From Clostridiales bacterium (GTDB lineage: Bacteria; Bacillota; Clostridia; Lachnospirales; Lachnospiraceae), in assembly GCA_012522735.1 (NCBI GenBank), contig JAAYJU010000121.1, forward strand, positions 48,410 through 112,409: DNA of 64,000 nucleotides, written 5' to 3'. How positions within the stretch are numbered: position 1 is the first letter of the stretch; the number at the start of each line of letters is the position of its first letter. Below the pieces are notes generated by a model, which saw nothing but the letters and a program-made list of their open reading frames with translations, did no database searches and was not told the DNA's origin. Position numbers and translations under genes: made by a program. Shown here piece after piece: positions 28,545 to 37,334 of the stretch.

Positions 28545-29096
28545 TTAATTAGTCCATTTTTTCTTATAAGATGATATCACTTCATCACTCCATATATGAA
28601 CCTCAACATATCTTTCGGGACCAAATTTTCCATCATCATTCCAACCCTGAGGTAATCCATACTTGTTAATTATCTCCAGTATTTCATCATAAACATAAAG
28701 CTTCTTTCTATATTCCTTTCCATCATTTACCCGAGGGCTAAAGGTAGGATGAGAGTCACCATAAGTAAATGATAAGGTTGCTATGTCAAACTCTTCTATA
28801 GGAATTTTTATATATGTACTATTCTCATACCATGTAGAAAGCCAAGGGCTGTGTTCTACAACCATGTAGTGTGGAGATTGTCTTTCTACCCTTCCACCCT
28901 TTTTTATAAATAATTCTCTTATTATGCTTTCATAATAAAGCCTGTCCTCAATGTATGTATCTTGTCTCTTTGCACATTGAACATTAGGCTTTTCATTTTT
29001 TATTTCATTCAGGACTCTCTTAGCCTCATCAATCGGCATATCTGATATGCTTTCAAATGGCCCTATACACTTATCAAAATAGTGATATAAATTCAT
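28545..29096 (-). CDS. Hypothetical protein
   Basis: 183 aa soluble protein. I recognise no family. GAGGAG fixes the start at 29096 (MNLYHYFDK). The track start at 29126 would overlap rpiA. The sequence is rich in aromatic and charged residues, with a central HYMVVEHSPWLSTWYEN and a C-terminal PERYVEVHIWSDE. No signal peptide or membrane segment is present. It begins 29 nt after the rpiA stop, so the two are probably co-transcribed. Confidence 0.75.
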   Translation of the reverse strand: MNLYHYFDKCIGPFESISDMPIDEAKRVLNEIKNEKPNVQCAKRQDTYIEDRLYYESIIRELFIKKGGRVERQSPHYMVVEHSPWLSTWYENSTYIKIPIEEFDIATLSFTYGDSHPTFSPRVNDGKEYRKKLYVYDEILEIINKYGLPQGWNDDGKFGPERYVEVHIWSDEVISSYKKKWTN

Positions 29097-29125
29097 GTTA
29101 GCTCCTCTATAAACGTATATTAGCA

Positions 29126-29806
29126 TTATGATTTATAATCTACTTCAAACTCTTCAACATCTCCGTTCTGATGCCCGATAATAACTCTATTTGCCATATT
29201 AACAAATAGCCCACTATCAACAACACCCGGAATTATACTTATCTTATTACGAAGATTTTTAGGATCTTCGATTTTGCCAAAATGACAATCTATAATGTAA
29301 TTACCATTGTCAGTTATGAATACCTTATCATCCTTAACCCTTAAATGTGATTCACAACCTAGACTCTCAAGCTTTTTTATCGTAATCTCATATCCAAACT
29401 TAACTATCTCTACAGGTAGAGGAAATTCACCTAGATGCTTAACCATTTTGCTCTCATCAACTACTACTATGAACTCTTTACAAGAGGCAGCTACTATCTT
29501 CTCTCGAAGTAGTGCGCCTCCCCCACCCTTAATTAAATTAAAATCCTTATCAACCTCATCAGCACCATCTATAGTTATATCTATTTCACCGATATCAGAG
29601 AAGGAAACCAGCTTAATCCCAGTTTCTCTGGCAAGCTCTTCTGACTTCATAGATGTGGCAATCGCACTAATATTAAGGCCGCTTTGAACCCTCTGCCCAA
29701 GCTTCTTTATAGCCCAATAAGCAGTAGAGCCTGTCCCTAAGCCTACTACCATATTATCATCTATATAATCAACAGCCCTCTCGGCAGCAATTCGTTTAGC
29801 ATTCAT
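29126..29806 (-). CDS. rpiA: Ribose-5-phosphate isomerase A
   Basis: Cytosolic enzyme of the non-oxidative pentose phosphate pathway that interconverts ribose-5-phosphate and ribulose-5-phosphate. 226 aa, normal length. The signature segments are complete: MVVGLGTGSTAYWAIKKL (about residues 20-37), DGADEVDKDFNLIKGGGGALLREKI (about 80-104) with catalytic residues, and the lysine-containing EKIVA and DESK region. The hypothetical gene at 28545 follows on the same strand. Confidence 0.95.
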   Translation of the reverse strand: MNAKRIAAERAVDYIDDNMVVGLGTGSTAYWAIKKLGQRVQSGLNISAIATSMKSEELARETGIKLVSFSDIGEIDITIDGADEVDKDFNLIKGGGGALLREKIVAASCKEFIVVVDESKMVKHLGEFPLPVEIVKFGYEITIKKLESLGCESHLRVKDDKVFITDNGNYIIDCHFGKIEDPKNLRNKISIIPGVVDSGLFVNMANRVIIGHQNGDVEEFEVDYKS

Positions 29807-30163
29807 AAGCCAATCTCCTCACTTAGTTAATTTACTACGTTTACTCTATATGTCTATACATTTTTCTTTTCAGAATTTATTGTATCTCTAATTGCATAAA
29901 ATATGTCAAATACAATTAATGCACCCATTATATTGAGTTATGCTCCTCTTCACTGGCTGCCCCATAATTATTAGTATTACTATTTCAGCAGTTTCCAAGA
30001 TTACATCTCCCTATTTGTATCATTCTATTATGAATTTAAGTTATTATACTATAATGGTTTCTTATTCACAACCATTAACCGGTAATCCATATAACCTCAA
30101 TTCATTGAATAATTGTATCATTCTATTCTTATCTATGAAAAAATCAAAATATATTTATTTATC
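29807..30163. other. Intergenic region between rpiA and the DUF4143 ATPase
   Basis: AT-rich divergent spacer. It must hold the rpiA promoter. A minus-strand TTGACA (about 29905-29910) is present but the best -10 candidate is 19 nt away, so I do not assign it firmly. The 75-aa plus-strand ORF here has no ribosome site and no recognisable sequence. I see nothing else. Confidence 0.4.
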
Positions 30164-30192
30164 TTGATATAATAGTCAATTATGGTTATAAT
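30164..30192 (+). promoter_or_regulatory. Sigma-A promoter of the DUF4143 ATPase
   Basis: TTGATA (30164-30169), 17-nt spacer, TATAAT (30187-30192). The start codon is only 20 nt downstream of the -10, giving a very short leader with GGAGG. Confidence 0.7.
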
Positions 30193-30211
30193 TTACATGG
30201 AGGTGATTATT

Positions 30212-31504
30212 ATGAAACGAAAACTAGAAGATAGACTATTAGAATGGAAAAATAAAGGGTCAAAACGAATGCCACTTATAATAAACGGAGCGAGGCAGGT
30301 TGGGAAGACATATACTTTACTAGAATTCGGATCAAAGAACTATAAAAATGTTGTCTATGTGAATCTAGAAACAAATCTCTTAGTATCCTCCTACTTTAGT
30401 GATAACATTAATCCCAATAGAATAATTCAATATCTAGAAGCTTATTCTAATCAGGAAATAATTCCTGAGGAAACACTGATTATACTAGATGAAATTCAAA
30501 GCTGTGAACGAGCATTAACAGCTCTTAAGTATTTTTATGAAGAGACACCTGAATACCATATAGCTACAGCTGGTAGCTTATTAGGAGTCGCAATTAATAG
30601 AGAAAAATATTCATATCCTGTTGGTAAGGTAGATACCATAACCTTATATCCCTTGGATTTTGAGGAATATCTTTGGGCATTGAATGAGCACAGATTATGT
30701 AGTGAAATACGTTCATCTTATATTGAAATGGCTCCCATGCCTGAGGCTTTACACCAAAGGGCAATTGATCTATACCGTATGTATCTGATAATAGGCGGTA
30801 TGCCTGCAAGTATAAATGAATATCTAGATACAGGTAAACTCTTAACTGTATCTGATATACAGAGCAAAATATTGAATGACTATTTGGCTGACATGTCAAA
30901 ATATGCAAGTCACACAGAAAGCGTGAAAATTCGAGCTTGCTATGAATCTATACCAGCTCAATTAGCGAAGGAAAACAGAAAATTTCAATACAAGATTGTA
31001 CAAAAGGGTGGAACAGCATCTATTTTTGGACCATCTATTGATTGGCTGAACTATGCCGGTATTGTTCTTAAATGTCAACGCATCGAGCATGCATTCGAGC
31101 CTATCGCAGTATATTCTGATTTATCAAGCTTCAAATTGTATATGGGAGATACAGGCTTACTTGTAATGAAATCGGGGCTATCTCATCAAACTATATTATC
31201 AGGAGAAAAGAATCTCTTCATGGGATCTGTTGCAGAAAATTATATAGCTCAAGCTTTAGCTTCAAAAGAATACAATCTTTATTACTGGACTAGTAAAAAT
31301 ACAGCCGAACTTGATTTTGTACTGCAGCTTGGAAATGATATTATCGGTGTTGAGGTCAAGAAAGAAACTCATTCACGCTCCAAAAGTTTAGGTGTATTTA
31401 TAGATAAATATAACCCTAAATATTCAATACGATTTTCAAATAACAACTTTGGATTTGCCAATAACATTAAGTCTATACCTTTGTATGCAGTATTCTGTAT
31501 ATAG
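30212..31504 (+). CDS. AAA-family ATPase with DUF4143 domain
   Basis: About 430 aa. The AAA_14 P-loop domain has Walker A GARQVGKTYTL (about residues 22-32) and Walker B LIILDEIQSCERAL (about 88-101). The C-terminal DUF4143 part ends with a restriction-endonuclease-like ELDFVLQLGNDIIGVEVKK. GGAGG fixes the start at 30212, ten codons after the track start. The family is very common in anaerobes, often in many copies, and its role is not established. It is a single-gene unit with its own promoter. Confidence 0.88.
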   Translation: MKRKLEDRLLEWKNKGSKRMPLIINGARQVGKTYTLLEFGSKNYKNVVYVNLETNLLVSSYFSDNINPNRIIQYLEAYSNQEIIPEETLIILDEIQSCERALTALKYFYEETPEYHIATAGSLLGVAINREKYSYPVGKVDTITLYPLDFEEYLWALNEHRLCSEIRSSYIEMAPMPEALHQRAIDLYRMYLIIGGMPASINEYLDTGKLLTVSDIQSKILNDYLADMSKYASHTESVKIRACYESIPAQLAKENRKFQYKIVQKGGTASIFGPSIDWLNYAGIVLKCQRIEHAFEPIAVYSDLSSFKLYMGDTGLLVMKSGLSHQTILSGEKNLFMGSVAENYIAQALASKEYNLYYWTSKNTAELDFVLQLGNDIIGVEVKKETHSRSKSLGVFIDKYNPKYSIRFSNNNFGFANNIKSIPLYAVFCI

Positions 31505-31532
31505 ATACTAAAAAACATAGTATATAACTCCA

Positions 31533-31564
31533 TGAGATATACCGCTAATGAGCTGTATATCTCA
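31533..31564. terminator. Hairpin after the DUF4143 gene
   Basis: A perfect 10-bp stem, TGAGATATAC/GTATATCTCA, with a 12-nt loop. No U-tract follows, so terminator function is uncertain. Confidence 0.45.
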
Positions 31565-31739
31565 GCCGCTTATTCTCAATCATTAAACTTATACTAAATA
31601 GTATCCCAATAATTATCATAACAAGCGCTAAAATATATACTTCGATAAAGCATTTGATTTATTCTGAAAATCAACCTTTATAATCTTTGAGATCAAAAGT
31701 GCTATAGGCTTCTTAGTTCGTTTAGATTCATAATGTCCC

Positions 31740-32543
31740 CTAAAAATAATATTTTCCTTTATTAATAGCATTAACAGATTTTCTTAGTCCCTCTATCGTT
31801 TTTGTTTCAATGACACATGTACAATTATTAACCTTTGCCATGTCAATTTTACTCTGCAAGTCCATCTCTCCATCACCGAGCGGTAGATGATTACTCTTGC
31901 CAACAGCATCATGTAGATGAAAATGCCTGATATATCTAATATTACTTAATATAAATTCAGAATCGATATTACCGCTGGAATAGTCATGACCAATATCCCA
32001 TGTAAGCTTAAAGCTGTCCCGTCTAAGTAGCTCTGAAATAGCATCCCTAATATAACCCAAATTATATATTCCAGTATTCTCAATAGATACACATATATTT
32101 TCATTGCCTAATATGCCATTAACCAAATCTCCAAAATATCTAATATAGTGCATATAATCATCTTTATATTTCTCAAATAAATAGACCCTTTGGTTTGGTA
32201 AGGTAAAATATACCCCTTCAATCATATGCATATTAACTAGTGGAATATTAATCTCTTTAGCCAGATTGATACTATCAATGGTTGTCTGTATGTAAGCGTT
32301 CCTTACGTTTGGATCGAAGTCTGCCATATTAAGTGATTCGGGTAGATGAAGAGTAAAGAAGATCTTATGCTCCCGCATTAAGCTTTTATAGTAATTGCAA
32401 TCGATTTGGTCTATCTGAAATTGTGGCAGATTCATGCTTATCTCTACGAAGTCAAGTCCCAACTCCTTGCATAAGGCTACGTTCTGTTCAATATCCTGGC
32501 ATTCAATTAACGTTGGCATACCCAAAAGTAATTTACTCTTCAA
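31740..32543 (-). CDS. Sugar phosphate isomerase/epimerase family protein (TIM barrel)
   Basis: About 267 aa cytosolic AP-endonuclease-2-like TIM barrel. Expected metal and substrate positions are seen as FVEISMNLP, FFTLHLPES, NMHMIEGVY, SIENTGIYNL, LTWDIGHDYSSG, HFHLHDAVGKSNHLPLGDG and CVIETK. GGGAGG precedes a TTG at 32543, which I take as the start (MKSKLLLGMP). The track start at 32558 lies upstream of that site. It is the last gene of the long minus-strand accessory train. The substrate is unknown. Confidence 0.85.
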   Translation of the reverse strand: MKSKLLLGMPTLIECQDIEQNVALCKELGLDFVEISMNLPQFQIDQIDCNYYKSLMREHKIFFTLHLPESLNMADFDPNVRNAYIQTTIDSINLAKEINIPLVNMHMIEGVYFTLPNQRVYLFEKYKDDYMHYIRYFGDLVNGILGNENICVSIENTGIYNLGYIRDAISELLRRDSFKLTWDIGHDYSSGNIDSEFILSNIRYIRHFHLHDAVGKSNHLPLGDGEMDLQSKIDMAKVNNCTCVIETKTIEGLRKSVNAINKGKYYF

Positions 32544-32567
32544 CCTACTACCTCCCAAGCTATTCTA

Positions 32568-33089
32568 CTAATAATAAAACCAATGTGTAGGAATAAAAAA
32601 TGTAAACGGTGCTGTAAATATTGCCAGTGATAGAGCAAGCTTTTTCTTCTGATTAACTTCTATGCTTGATTTTCTCAGTACAACCTTATAATTAAATATA
32701 TAGATTAATAATGCAGTAATTACGACACATATTGTTACCCATAATATTGCATATATGCTTTTAAATGGATTATAGCTTACAGCATTTGCGATATTATTAT
32801 ACCACCACTCTCCAACAGGAGTGTTATAATCAAAATCTATTATATTAGATAGAAGCATTAGTAAGGTACCGATGAAATCAGCTATAAATCCAAATATCCA
32901 TACCTTAAGAATTATGGATTTGGCAATCATCTTAATATTTTCAACCTTCAAATATTTTAAAGTCAGTATAATGACTATCAAATCAATAATAAAATTAGCT
33001 GGTAGAACTATTATCCATGTGACAGGAATTAACCACAAAAGCCATATTGGAAATATTATATTATATAACCTAACATTATTCTTTGTCAT
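32568..33089 (-). CDS. Hypothetical multi-pass membrane protein
   Basis: About 173 aa with four to five hydrophobic segments and a short cytoplasmic KSSIEVNQKKK stretch before the last one. I do not recognise the family. GGGGG points to the ATG at 33089 rather than the track start at 33104. It is spaced 22-24 nt from both neighbours, consistent with one transcript. Confidence 0.7.
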   Translation of the reverse strand: MTKNNVRLYNIIFPIWLLWLIPVTWIIVLPANFIIDLIVIILTLKYLKVENIKMIAKSIILKVWIFGFIADFIGTLLMLLSNIIDFDYNTPVGEWWYNNIANAVSYNPFKSIYAILWVTICVVITALLIYIFNYKVVLRKSSIEVNQKKKLALSLAIFTAPFTFFIPTHWFYY

Positions 33090-33111
33090 ATTTAATGCCC
33101 CCATCTATCCC

Positions 33112-33606
33112 CTAGTTTATATGTTGAATTATCATATCAATAATATCATTTTCCGCTATATCCTTATTAATTACATGTTCAGAAATTATGCCGATAAAAT
33201 CTTTTTCTCTCCACCATCTTTTCATATCAGCTTCACCAAATTCATTACAATTTGGCCTTGTATTATGCCTGATTAAGGTCTCGCCAAATGGAATATCAAA
33301 ATAATATGCATATATTTCATTGTCAAATTCATCTTTAATGGTCTCAAATACCCTTCTGTACCAATCCGAATATAATATACCTTCTAATATAATATGAGAG
33401 CAGTTTTCCTTCCCATACATTATAAGCTCTAACAATAAATCAACGGTCTCTGTACCTTCTCCGTCCTTTACATATAACATTTCTCGTCTAACTACATCCT
33501 GAGATATTAGCAGTGTACCATGGCCTAATTCCTTTTGTAGACTCTTTGATATAGTGGTTTTTCCGCTACCTGAATTACCTCTTAATATAATTATCTTTGG
33601 TTTCAT
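33112..33606 (-). CDS. P-loop nucleotide kinase-like protein
   Basis: About 164 aa cytosolic kinase-like protein. The N-terminal Walker A is LRGNSGSGKTTISKSL (about residues 8-23). ISQDVVRREML and the lid-like NTRPNCNEF fit small-molecule or nucleoside kinases, including the zeta-toxin/chloramphenicol phosphotransferase-like group. The substrate is unknown. The ATG behind GGGGG at 33606 is preferred over the TTG at 33618. In this train of modifying enzymes, kinase-type drug or metabolite modification is possible but unproven. Confidence 0.75.
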   Translation of the reverse strand: MKPKIIILRGNSGSGKTTISKSLQKELGHGTLLISQDVVRREMLYVKDGEGTETVDLLLELIMYGKENCSHIILEGILYSDWYRRVFETIKDEFDNEIYAYYFDIPFGETLIRHNTRPNCNEFGEADMKRWWREKDFIGIISEHVINKDIAENDIIDMIIQHIN

Positions 33607-33660
33607 AATAACCCCCAAGTAAAAATCCTATCAAATATATAATGAATTATTATAATGCTA

Positions 33661-34467
33661 TTAATATAATGTTTTCCCCATATTTATTTGCCCACGCCCT
33701 GTCATCCTTACATATCCAATTCTTTCGTATAGCTTAATAGCCTTCTCATTCTGGGCATCACATGCCAGAAAGCTTCTCACAGCTCCCTGACTTTTCCCCC
33801 AATTAATTGCATATGCCATTAGATTAAGACCAATCCTTTGGGAATGATAATTAGGCTTGACAGCAATTTCTCTTAACCATAGGACTATGCCTTTTTCACT
33901 ATCAAATCCATATAAGTTAACACAACACATGCCTACTGTCTCACCATTTATCTCAGCCACAAAGATATTAGAATTTTCAGACTCATTCCATTCTCTCATC
34001 CATTCAGGAGTCTCCCCCATAAATCCTCTGGAATAATTCCTGCATGATATAGTTATATCAGACACAAGCTGATATTCATCCTCTCTTATCCTTCTAATAA
34101 TCAAGGAATCTGATTGTTTCAATTTCACTTCAACTAGACTATCAATCCAATAATCTATCCATTCACTGATAATCGTAAATCCCTGTTTCTCCATATCAGG
34201 TATATAATCCTCAGGAATGAATTCTAGTACTATGTTTCTTATAGAATCACCCTTTGTAATAATATCTATTGTCTTATCTAATCCCCTAAGAAATATATCT
34301 TTCAAATTAACAGCCCAATAGATTTTTGCTTTTCCTTCTTCCTTACAATAAAAAAATATACTCTCATCATTATTAATGCAAATAATTGGGGCTCTTATAT
34401 CATCACTATCTACATATTCTAATGAAGAGTATTTGAAATGATTAGCTTTATCTATTATTGTATTCAT
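33661..34467 (-). CDS. GNAT-family N-acetyltransferase
   Basis: 268 aa. The C-terminal half (about 125-268) is a GNAT domain with the acetyl-CoA loop seen as LREIAVKPNYHSQRIGLNLMAYAINWG and a late CDAQNEKAIKLYERIGY. The N-terminal half resembles a divergent second GNAT-like domain. The ATG overlaps the stop of the PfpI-like gene (ATGA), and AAGGAG inside that gene's end serves as ribosome site. The substrate is unknown. Confidence 0.85.
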   Translation of the reverse strand: MNTIIDKANHFKYSSLEYVDSDDIRAPIICINNDESIFFYCKEEGKAKIYWAVNLKDIFLRGLDKTIDIITKGDSIRNIVLEFIPEDYIPDMEKQGFTIISEWIDYWIDSLVEVKLKQSDSLIIRRIREDEYQLVSDITISCRNYSRGFMGETPEWMREWNESENSNIFVAEINGETVGMCCVNLYGFDSEKGIVLWLREIAVKPNYHSQRIGLNLMAYAINWGKSQGAVRSFLACDAQNEKAIKLYERIGYVRMTGRGQINMGKTLY

Positions 34468-35036
34468 CCCTTATACTCCTTTGCAAAGCTTTCTCTTCCA
34501 CCTTCATCTTGAAAGCCACCAAAATAATCACATACCTCGATGGCAAAATCTATGAAGGCTGCTCCCTTTGCAGTAACAATATTCTTATCTCTTACGACTC
34601 TTGCTTCAACATATCCACCCTCTGGAAATGGATCCTGTATCCCGAAGAACTCACTATGTTCCTCTTGCCATTTGACAATCGAGCTGGTATATTTACGGTC
34701 TTTTAATACACCAGCCTTAGCTAACATCCATGGACCAAAGCATATGGCTGCAAGTAATTTGTCAGACTGATTTAAATGATTAATAATTGTGATTAGTCTA
34801 TCATGTAAATGGCGATTTTCACCACCCGGAATGATAATACCCTCAACACCATCCAGGCTTACGTCATCAAGAGTATAATCAGGTAAATATGTCATTCCTG
34901 ACATACTTACTACCTTACCACCGTAATTAGATACAACTATAATCTCCTTATGACATTTAGATTTTAATAGCTGTACAAGGAGTGAGATTTCAAAATCAGC
35001 CATATTATCATAGATAAATACAATTACTTTTCCCAT
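34464..35036 (-). CDS. DJ-1/PfpI-family protein (class I glutamine amidotransferase-like)
   Basis: 190 aa cytosolic protein with the DJ-1 fold. The nucleophile elbow with Cys is LAAICFGPWMLAKAG (about residue 97), and VEGIIIPGGENRH gives the conserved Gly-rich turn. The family includes deglycase, chaperone and peptidase-like members, and the reaction cannot be chosen here. AAGGAGG suits the second ATG (35036) better than the first. It overlaps the GNAT gene by 4 nt. Confidence 0.87.
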   Translation of the reverse strand: MGKVIVFIYDNMADFEISLLVQLLKSKCHKEIIVVSNYGGKVVSMSGMTYLPDYTLDDVSLDGVEGIIIPGGENRHLHDRLITIINHLNQSDKLLAAICFGPWMLAKAGVLKDRKYTSSIVKWQEEHSEFFGIQDPFPEGGYVEARVVRDKNIVTAKGAAFIDFAIEVCDYFGGFQDEGGRESFAKEYKG

Positions 35037-35085
35037 CATGTCCTCCTTGGATCAAAACCACTATGTTGCATCTATGCCGTATACA

Positions 35086-35655
35086 CTATGATAGTTTCAT
35101 GCTTTTATATTCTTCTTTTCTCAATTTACTGTAGACTATTGAATCCGAATAAGTACCATCATGTCGTTGATAGTAGTCTCGTAACATCCCTTCATATATC
35201 ATATTACATTTTTGCAACACTTTACCCGAAGAAGGATTTTCAACATCGTGCTTTGCCATAATTCTATGTATACCAACCTCATTAAAAAGAAAACTCATCA
35301 CAGTATTTAGGGCTTCTGTAGTTATCCCTTTATTCCAATAGTCATATCCAAGGCAATAGCCCACTTCGCAATTGCAATTTTTATCGTTTATAGCTATTGT
35401 TGATATACTTCCTATGATTTCATCATCCATCTCTATAGCCCAATGATATATATTCAGGTTAGTATACTGACCTATTAAATCCGATAAATAATCTTCAATA
35501 TCTTCAATACATTTATAGGGCTTCCATGATAGAAACTTGGTAACTCTTTCATCTGAAGCGTAGTTTTTATACATAGAAGCTGCATCAGAAAGAATAAACC
35601 TTCTTAAGGTTAATCTTTCTGTATTCAACTCCCTAGTCCCTTTATGTTCTAACAT
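35086..35655 (-). CDS. GNAT-family N-acetyltransferase (RimJ/RimL-like)
   Basis: 189 aa single GNAT domain. Family signs: TERLTLRRFILSDAASMY near the start, GSISTIAINDKNCNCEVGYCLGYDYWNKGITTEAL (acetyl-CoA loop, about 95-130) and ENPSSGKVLQKCNMIYEGMLRD near the end. RimJ/RimL-type enzymes acetylate protein N-termini or small molecules such as antibiotics. It resembles the gene at 39288 in the same train, a likely paralogue. Confidence 0.88.
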   Translation of the reverse strand: MLEHKGTRELNTERLTLRRFILSDAASMYKNYASDERVTKFLSWKPYKCIEDIEDYLSDLIGQYTNLNIYHWAIEMDDEIIGSISTIAINDKNCNCEVGYCLGYDYWNKGITTEALNTVMSFLFNEVGIHRIMAKHDVENPSSGKVLQKCNMIYEGMLRDYYQRHDGTYSDSIVYSKLRKEEYKSMKLS

Positions 35656-35684
35656 GTTTACCTCCGCTATTAAAATTAATCACC

Positions 35685-36041
35685 TCATATTATAATTCGA
35701 TTTATTAAAATACCTTTCATAAGTGAGGAGTCATTATGAATATTGTATATCAGCTTTTTCTCATCCTCGGTGCACCCAATTAATATTTTTATTTCTGAAT
35801 CCCTTTTTGTTAAGTCAACTGTGCATATCAGAGCATCAATCTTTTGATTGATATCTGTTCCCTTCCAAATATCAATTCCTCCTCCATCCATAGAGGATGT
35901 ACCCTTTAAATAACCATAATCTACTTTATAAATGAAGTCAGGATATCTAGGATGAATTGTACCCTTTGGTCTGTCTATTATAATATCTGATTGCTCTACC
36001 AACTTATCTAATGCATTCCAAAATTCATTATTGTATTCCAT
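35685..36041 (-). CDS. Inorganic pyrophosphatase-like small protein
   Basis: 118 aa. IDRPKGTIHPRYPDFIYKVDYGYLKGT followed by DGGGIDIWKG parallels the family-I pyrophosphatase pattern (PKGS, YGYIPGT, DGDPLDV). One acidic position of the active site is replaced by Gly (DGGGID for DGDPLD). It is shorter than true PPases (about 175 aa). Activity is therefore doubtful, and a relative of unknown function is as likely. Confidence 0.65.
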   Translation of the reverse strand: MEYNNEFWNALDKLVEQSDIIIDRPKGTIHPRYPDFIYKVDYGYLKGTSSMDGGGIDIWKGTDINQKIDALICTVDLTKRDSEIKILIGCTEDEKKLIYNIHNDSSLMKGILINRIII

Positions 36042-36059
36042 GAATTATTCTCCAATCCA

Positions 36060-36578
36060 TCATCTTTTCTCTGCATTACCCATCCTACACAAGGACCAAT
36101 TCAATGTAGATGTTTTTATATCATCTGCCAAATCCCATAGATTAGGTATTATCCTAAGCTCAATATTTCTATCAAATATCTCTTTAAAAATATTCGTAAT
36201 AACAATCTTATTGACTGGCTTCTGTTCCTTATCACTAATATAATATCCGGCTATTTCATCCTGCAAGATAAAGTCACTTGTATCAAATTCATATAGATAC
36301 AAGCTAGTATTTATCATCGCCTCAAACCATTTACTTTCTATTGCTATGACATGCTGAATATCAGGACTTGAGAAAAACCTAGATTTATCTTCGTCTGTGC
36401 TTCTGTCTGTATAATAATATGCAACCCTCGGGCAATCTCTTGGTGTCAGAAAGTTAGGTAAACATTGCTCATTAATAGCCCATATTAAACCCTTAGAATT
36501 ATCGATATCTGTTCTCGAGGGCTTTCTAGGCTCAAAGGTCTCAATATTACTTTCTTCACTCACATGAAATAACCTCAT
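36060..36578 (-). CDS. DUF6886-like protein
   Basis: About 172 aa soluble protein beginning MRLFHVSEESNIETFEPR, which fits a family of unknown function I know as DUF6886 (LWAINEQCLPNFLTPRDCPRVAYYYT). GGAGG supports the ATG at 36578. The track start at 36617 would overlap the CPBP gene upstream. These proteins are small stand-alone units that travel with acetyltransferases. No reaction is known to me. Confidence 0.7.
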   Translation of the reverse strand: MRLFHVSEESNIETFEPRKPSRTDIDNSKGLIWAINEQCLPNFLTPRDCPRVAYYYTDRSTDEDKSRFFSSPDIQHVIAIESKWFEAMINTSLYLYEFDTSDFILQDEIAGYYISDKEQKPVNKIVITNIFKEIFDRNIELRIIPNLWDLADDIKTSTLNWSLCRMGNAEKR

Positions 36579-36606
36579 CATATCCTCCATGTAGAATTTC
36601 TCTTCT

Positions 36607-37272
36607 CTATAGCACAAACATTAAAAAAATAATCGGATAGGTAATATACAAATTCTTCTTGCAGATAATATAAATACTTCCGAATAACAATCCACTTATA
36701 AAAGCTATTATTCCGGTATGCAAATCCTTAGTAAATATATGAGCTAAACCCCATGTTAAAGCAACCAGAAAGCCGCCCCAAGGAATATTGCTTTTCTTAA
36801 ACCAAATCTCTCCTGCCTTTTGAGCAAAGACAATTATCAGTAAGAAGAGGCCTGCCTCAATTATGTAATATAAATATTGAAAAATAAATTTCAACCAACC
36901 ATTATATTGGAACTCCTTAACTACCTTAAATCCGTTCCAGATAATAATGCTACTAACTATTGAGATAGCTAGTATTACAAAACACACGAGTAATCGTTGT
37001 ATACTAACAGTATCCTTATAAGAAAACATATCAAAACCAAGCTTTTTCTTTGCAAATCTTACTAATATAAAAGAAGTAATTAACCATATAATACAAGTAA
37101 ACACCCAGTGTAGTACACTCTCTAATGTTGAGAATTCATTAAGTGATTTTCCGTAAATAAGAGGCTCAATAAGAAAAGCTAATAAGGCCTCTAGACCTAG
37201 ACCTACAAATGCTAATAAACTTAAAACAAAATAATCGGATCCCTTTTCTCTTCTACCCTGATTTTCAATCAT
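36607..37272 (-). CDS. CPBP-like intramembrane protein with degenerate protease motif
   Basis: 221 aa with about six to seven transmembrane helices. The layout fits the CPBP/Abi protease family: AHIF stands for the FxxxH motif and ISGLLFGSIY for the last motif. The first active-site motif EExxxR is not recognisable (IEAGLFLLIIVFAQKAGE), so proteolysis is unlikely. Start supported by AGGGGGAG. It may be a non-catalytic relative with a bacteriocin-immunity or membrane role. Confidence 0.65.
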   Translation of the reverse strand: MIENQGRREKGSDYFVLSLLAFVGLGLEALLAFLIEPLIYGKSLNEFSTLESVLHWVFTCIIWLITSFILVRFAKKKLGFDMFSYKDTVSIQRLLVCFVILAISIVSSIIIWNGFKVVKEFQYNGWLKFIFQYLYYIIEAGLFLLIIVFAQKAGEIWFKKSNIPWGGFLVALTWGLAHIFTKDLHTGIIAFISGLLFGSIYIICKKNLYITYPIIFLMFVL

Positions 37273-37334
37273 ACTTTCTACTCCCCCTCAACTAAAAAAT
37301 TTTATACTTACTGTATCTGACATCATATAACCAA

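Noticed and set aside
29940-30167. 75-aa plus-strand ORF between rpiA and the DUF4143 gene
   Set aside because: No ribosome site, biased hydrophobic composition from AT-rich DNA, no recognisable family, and it runs into the promoter of the next gene.
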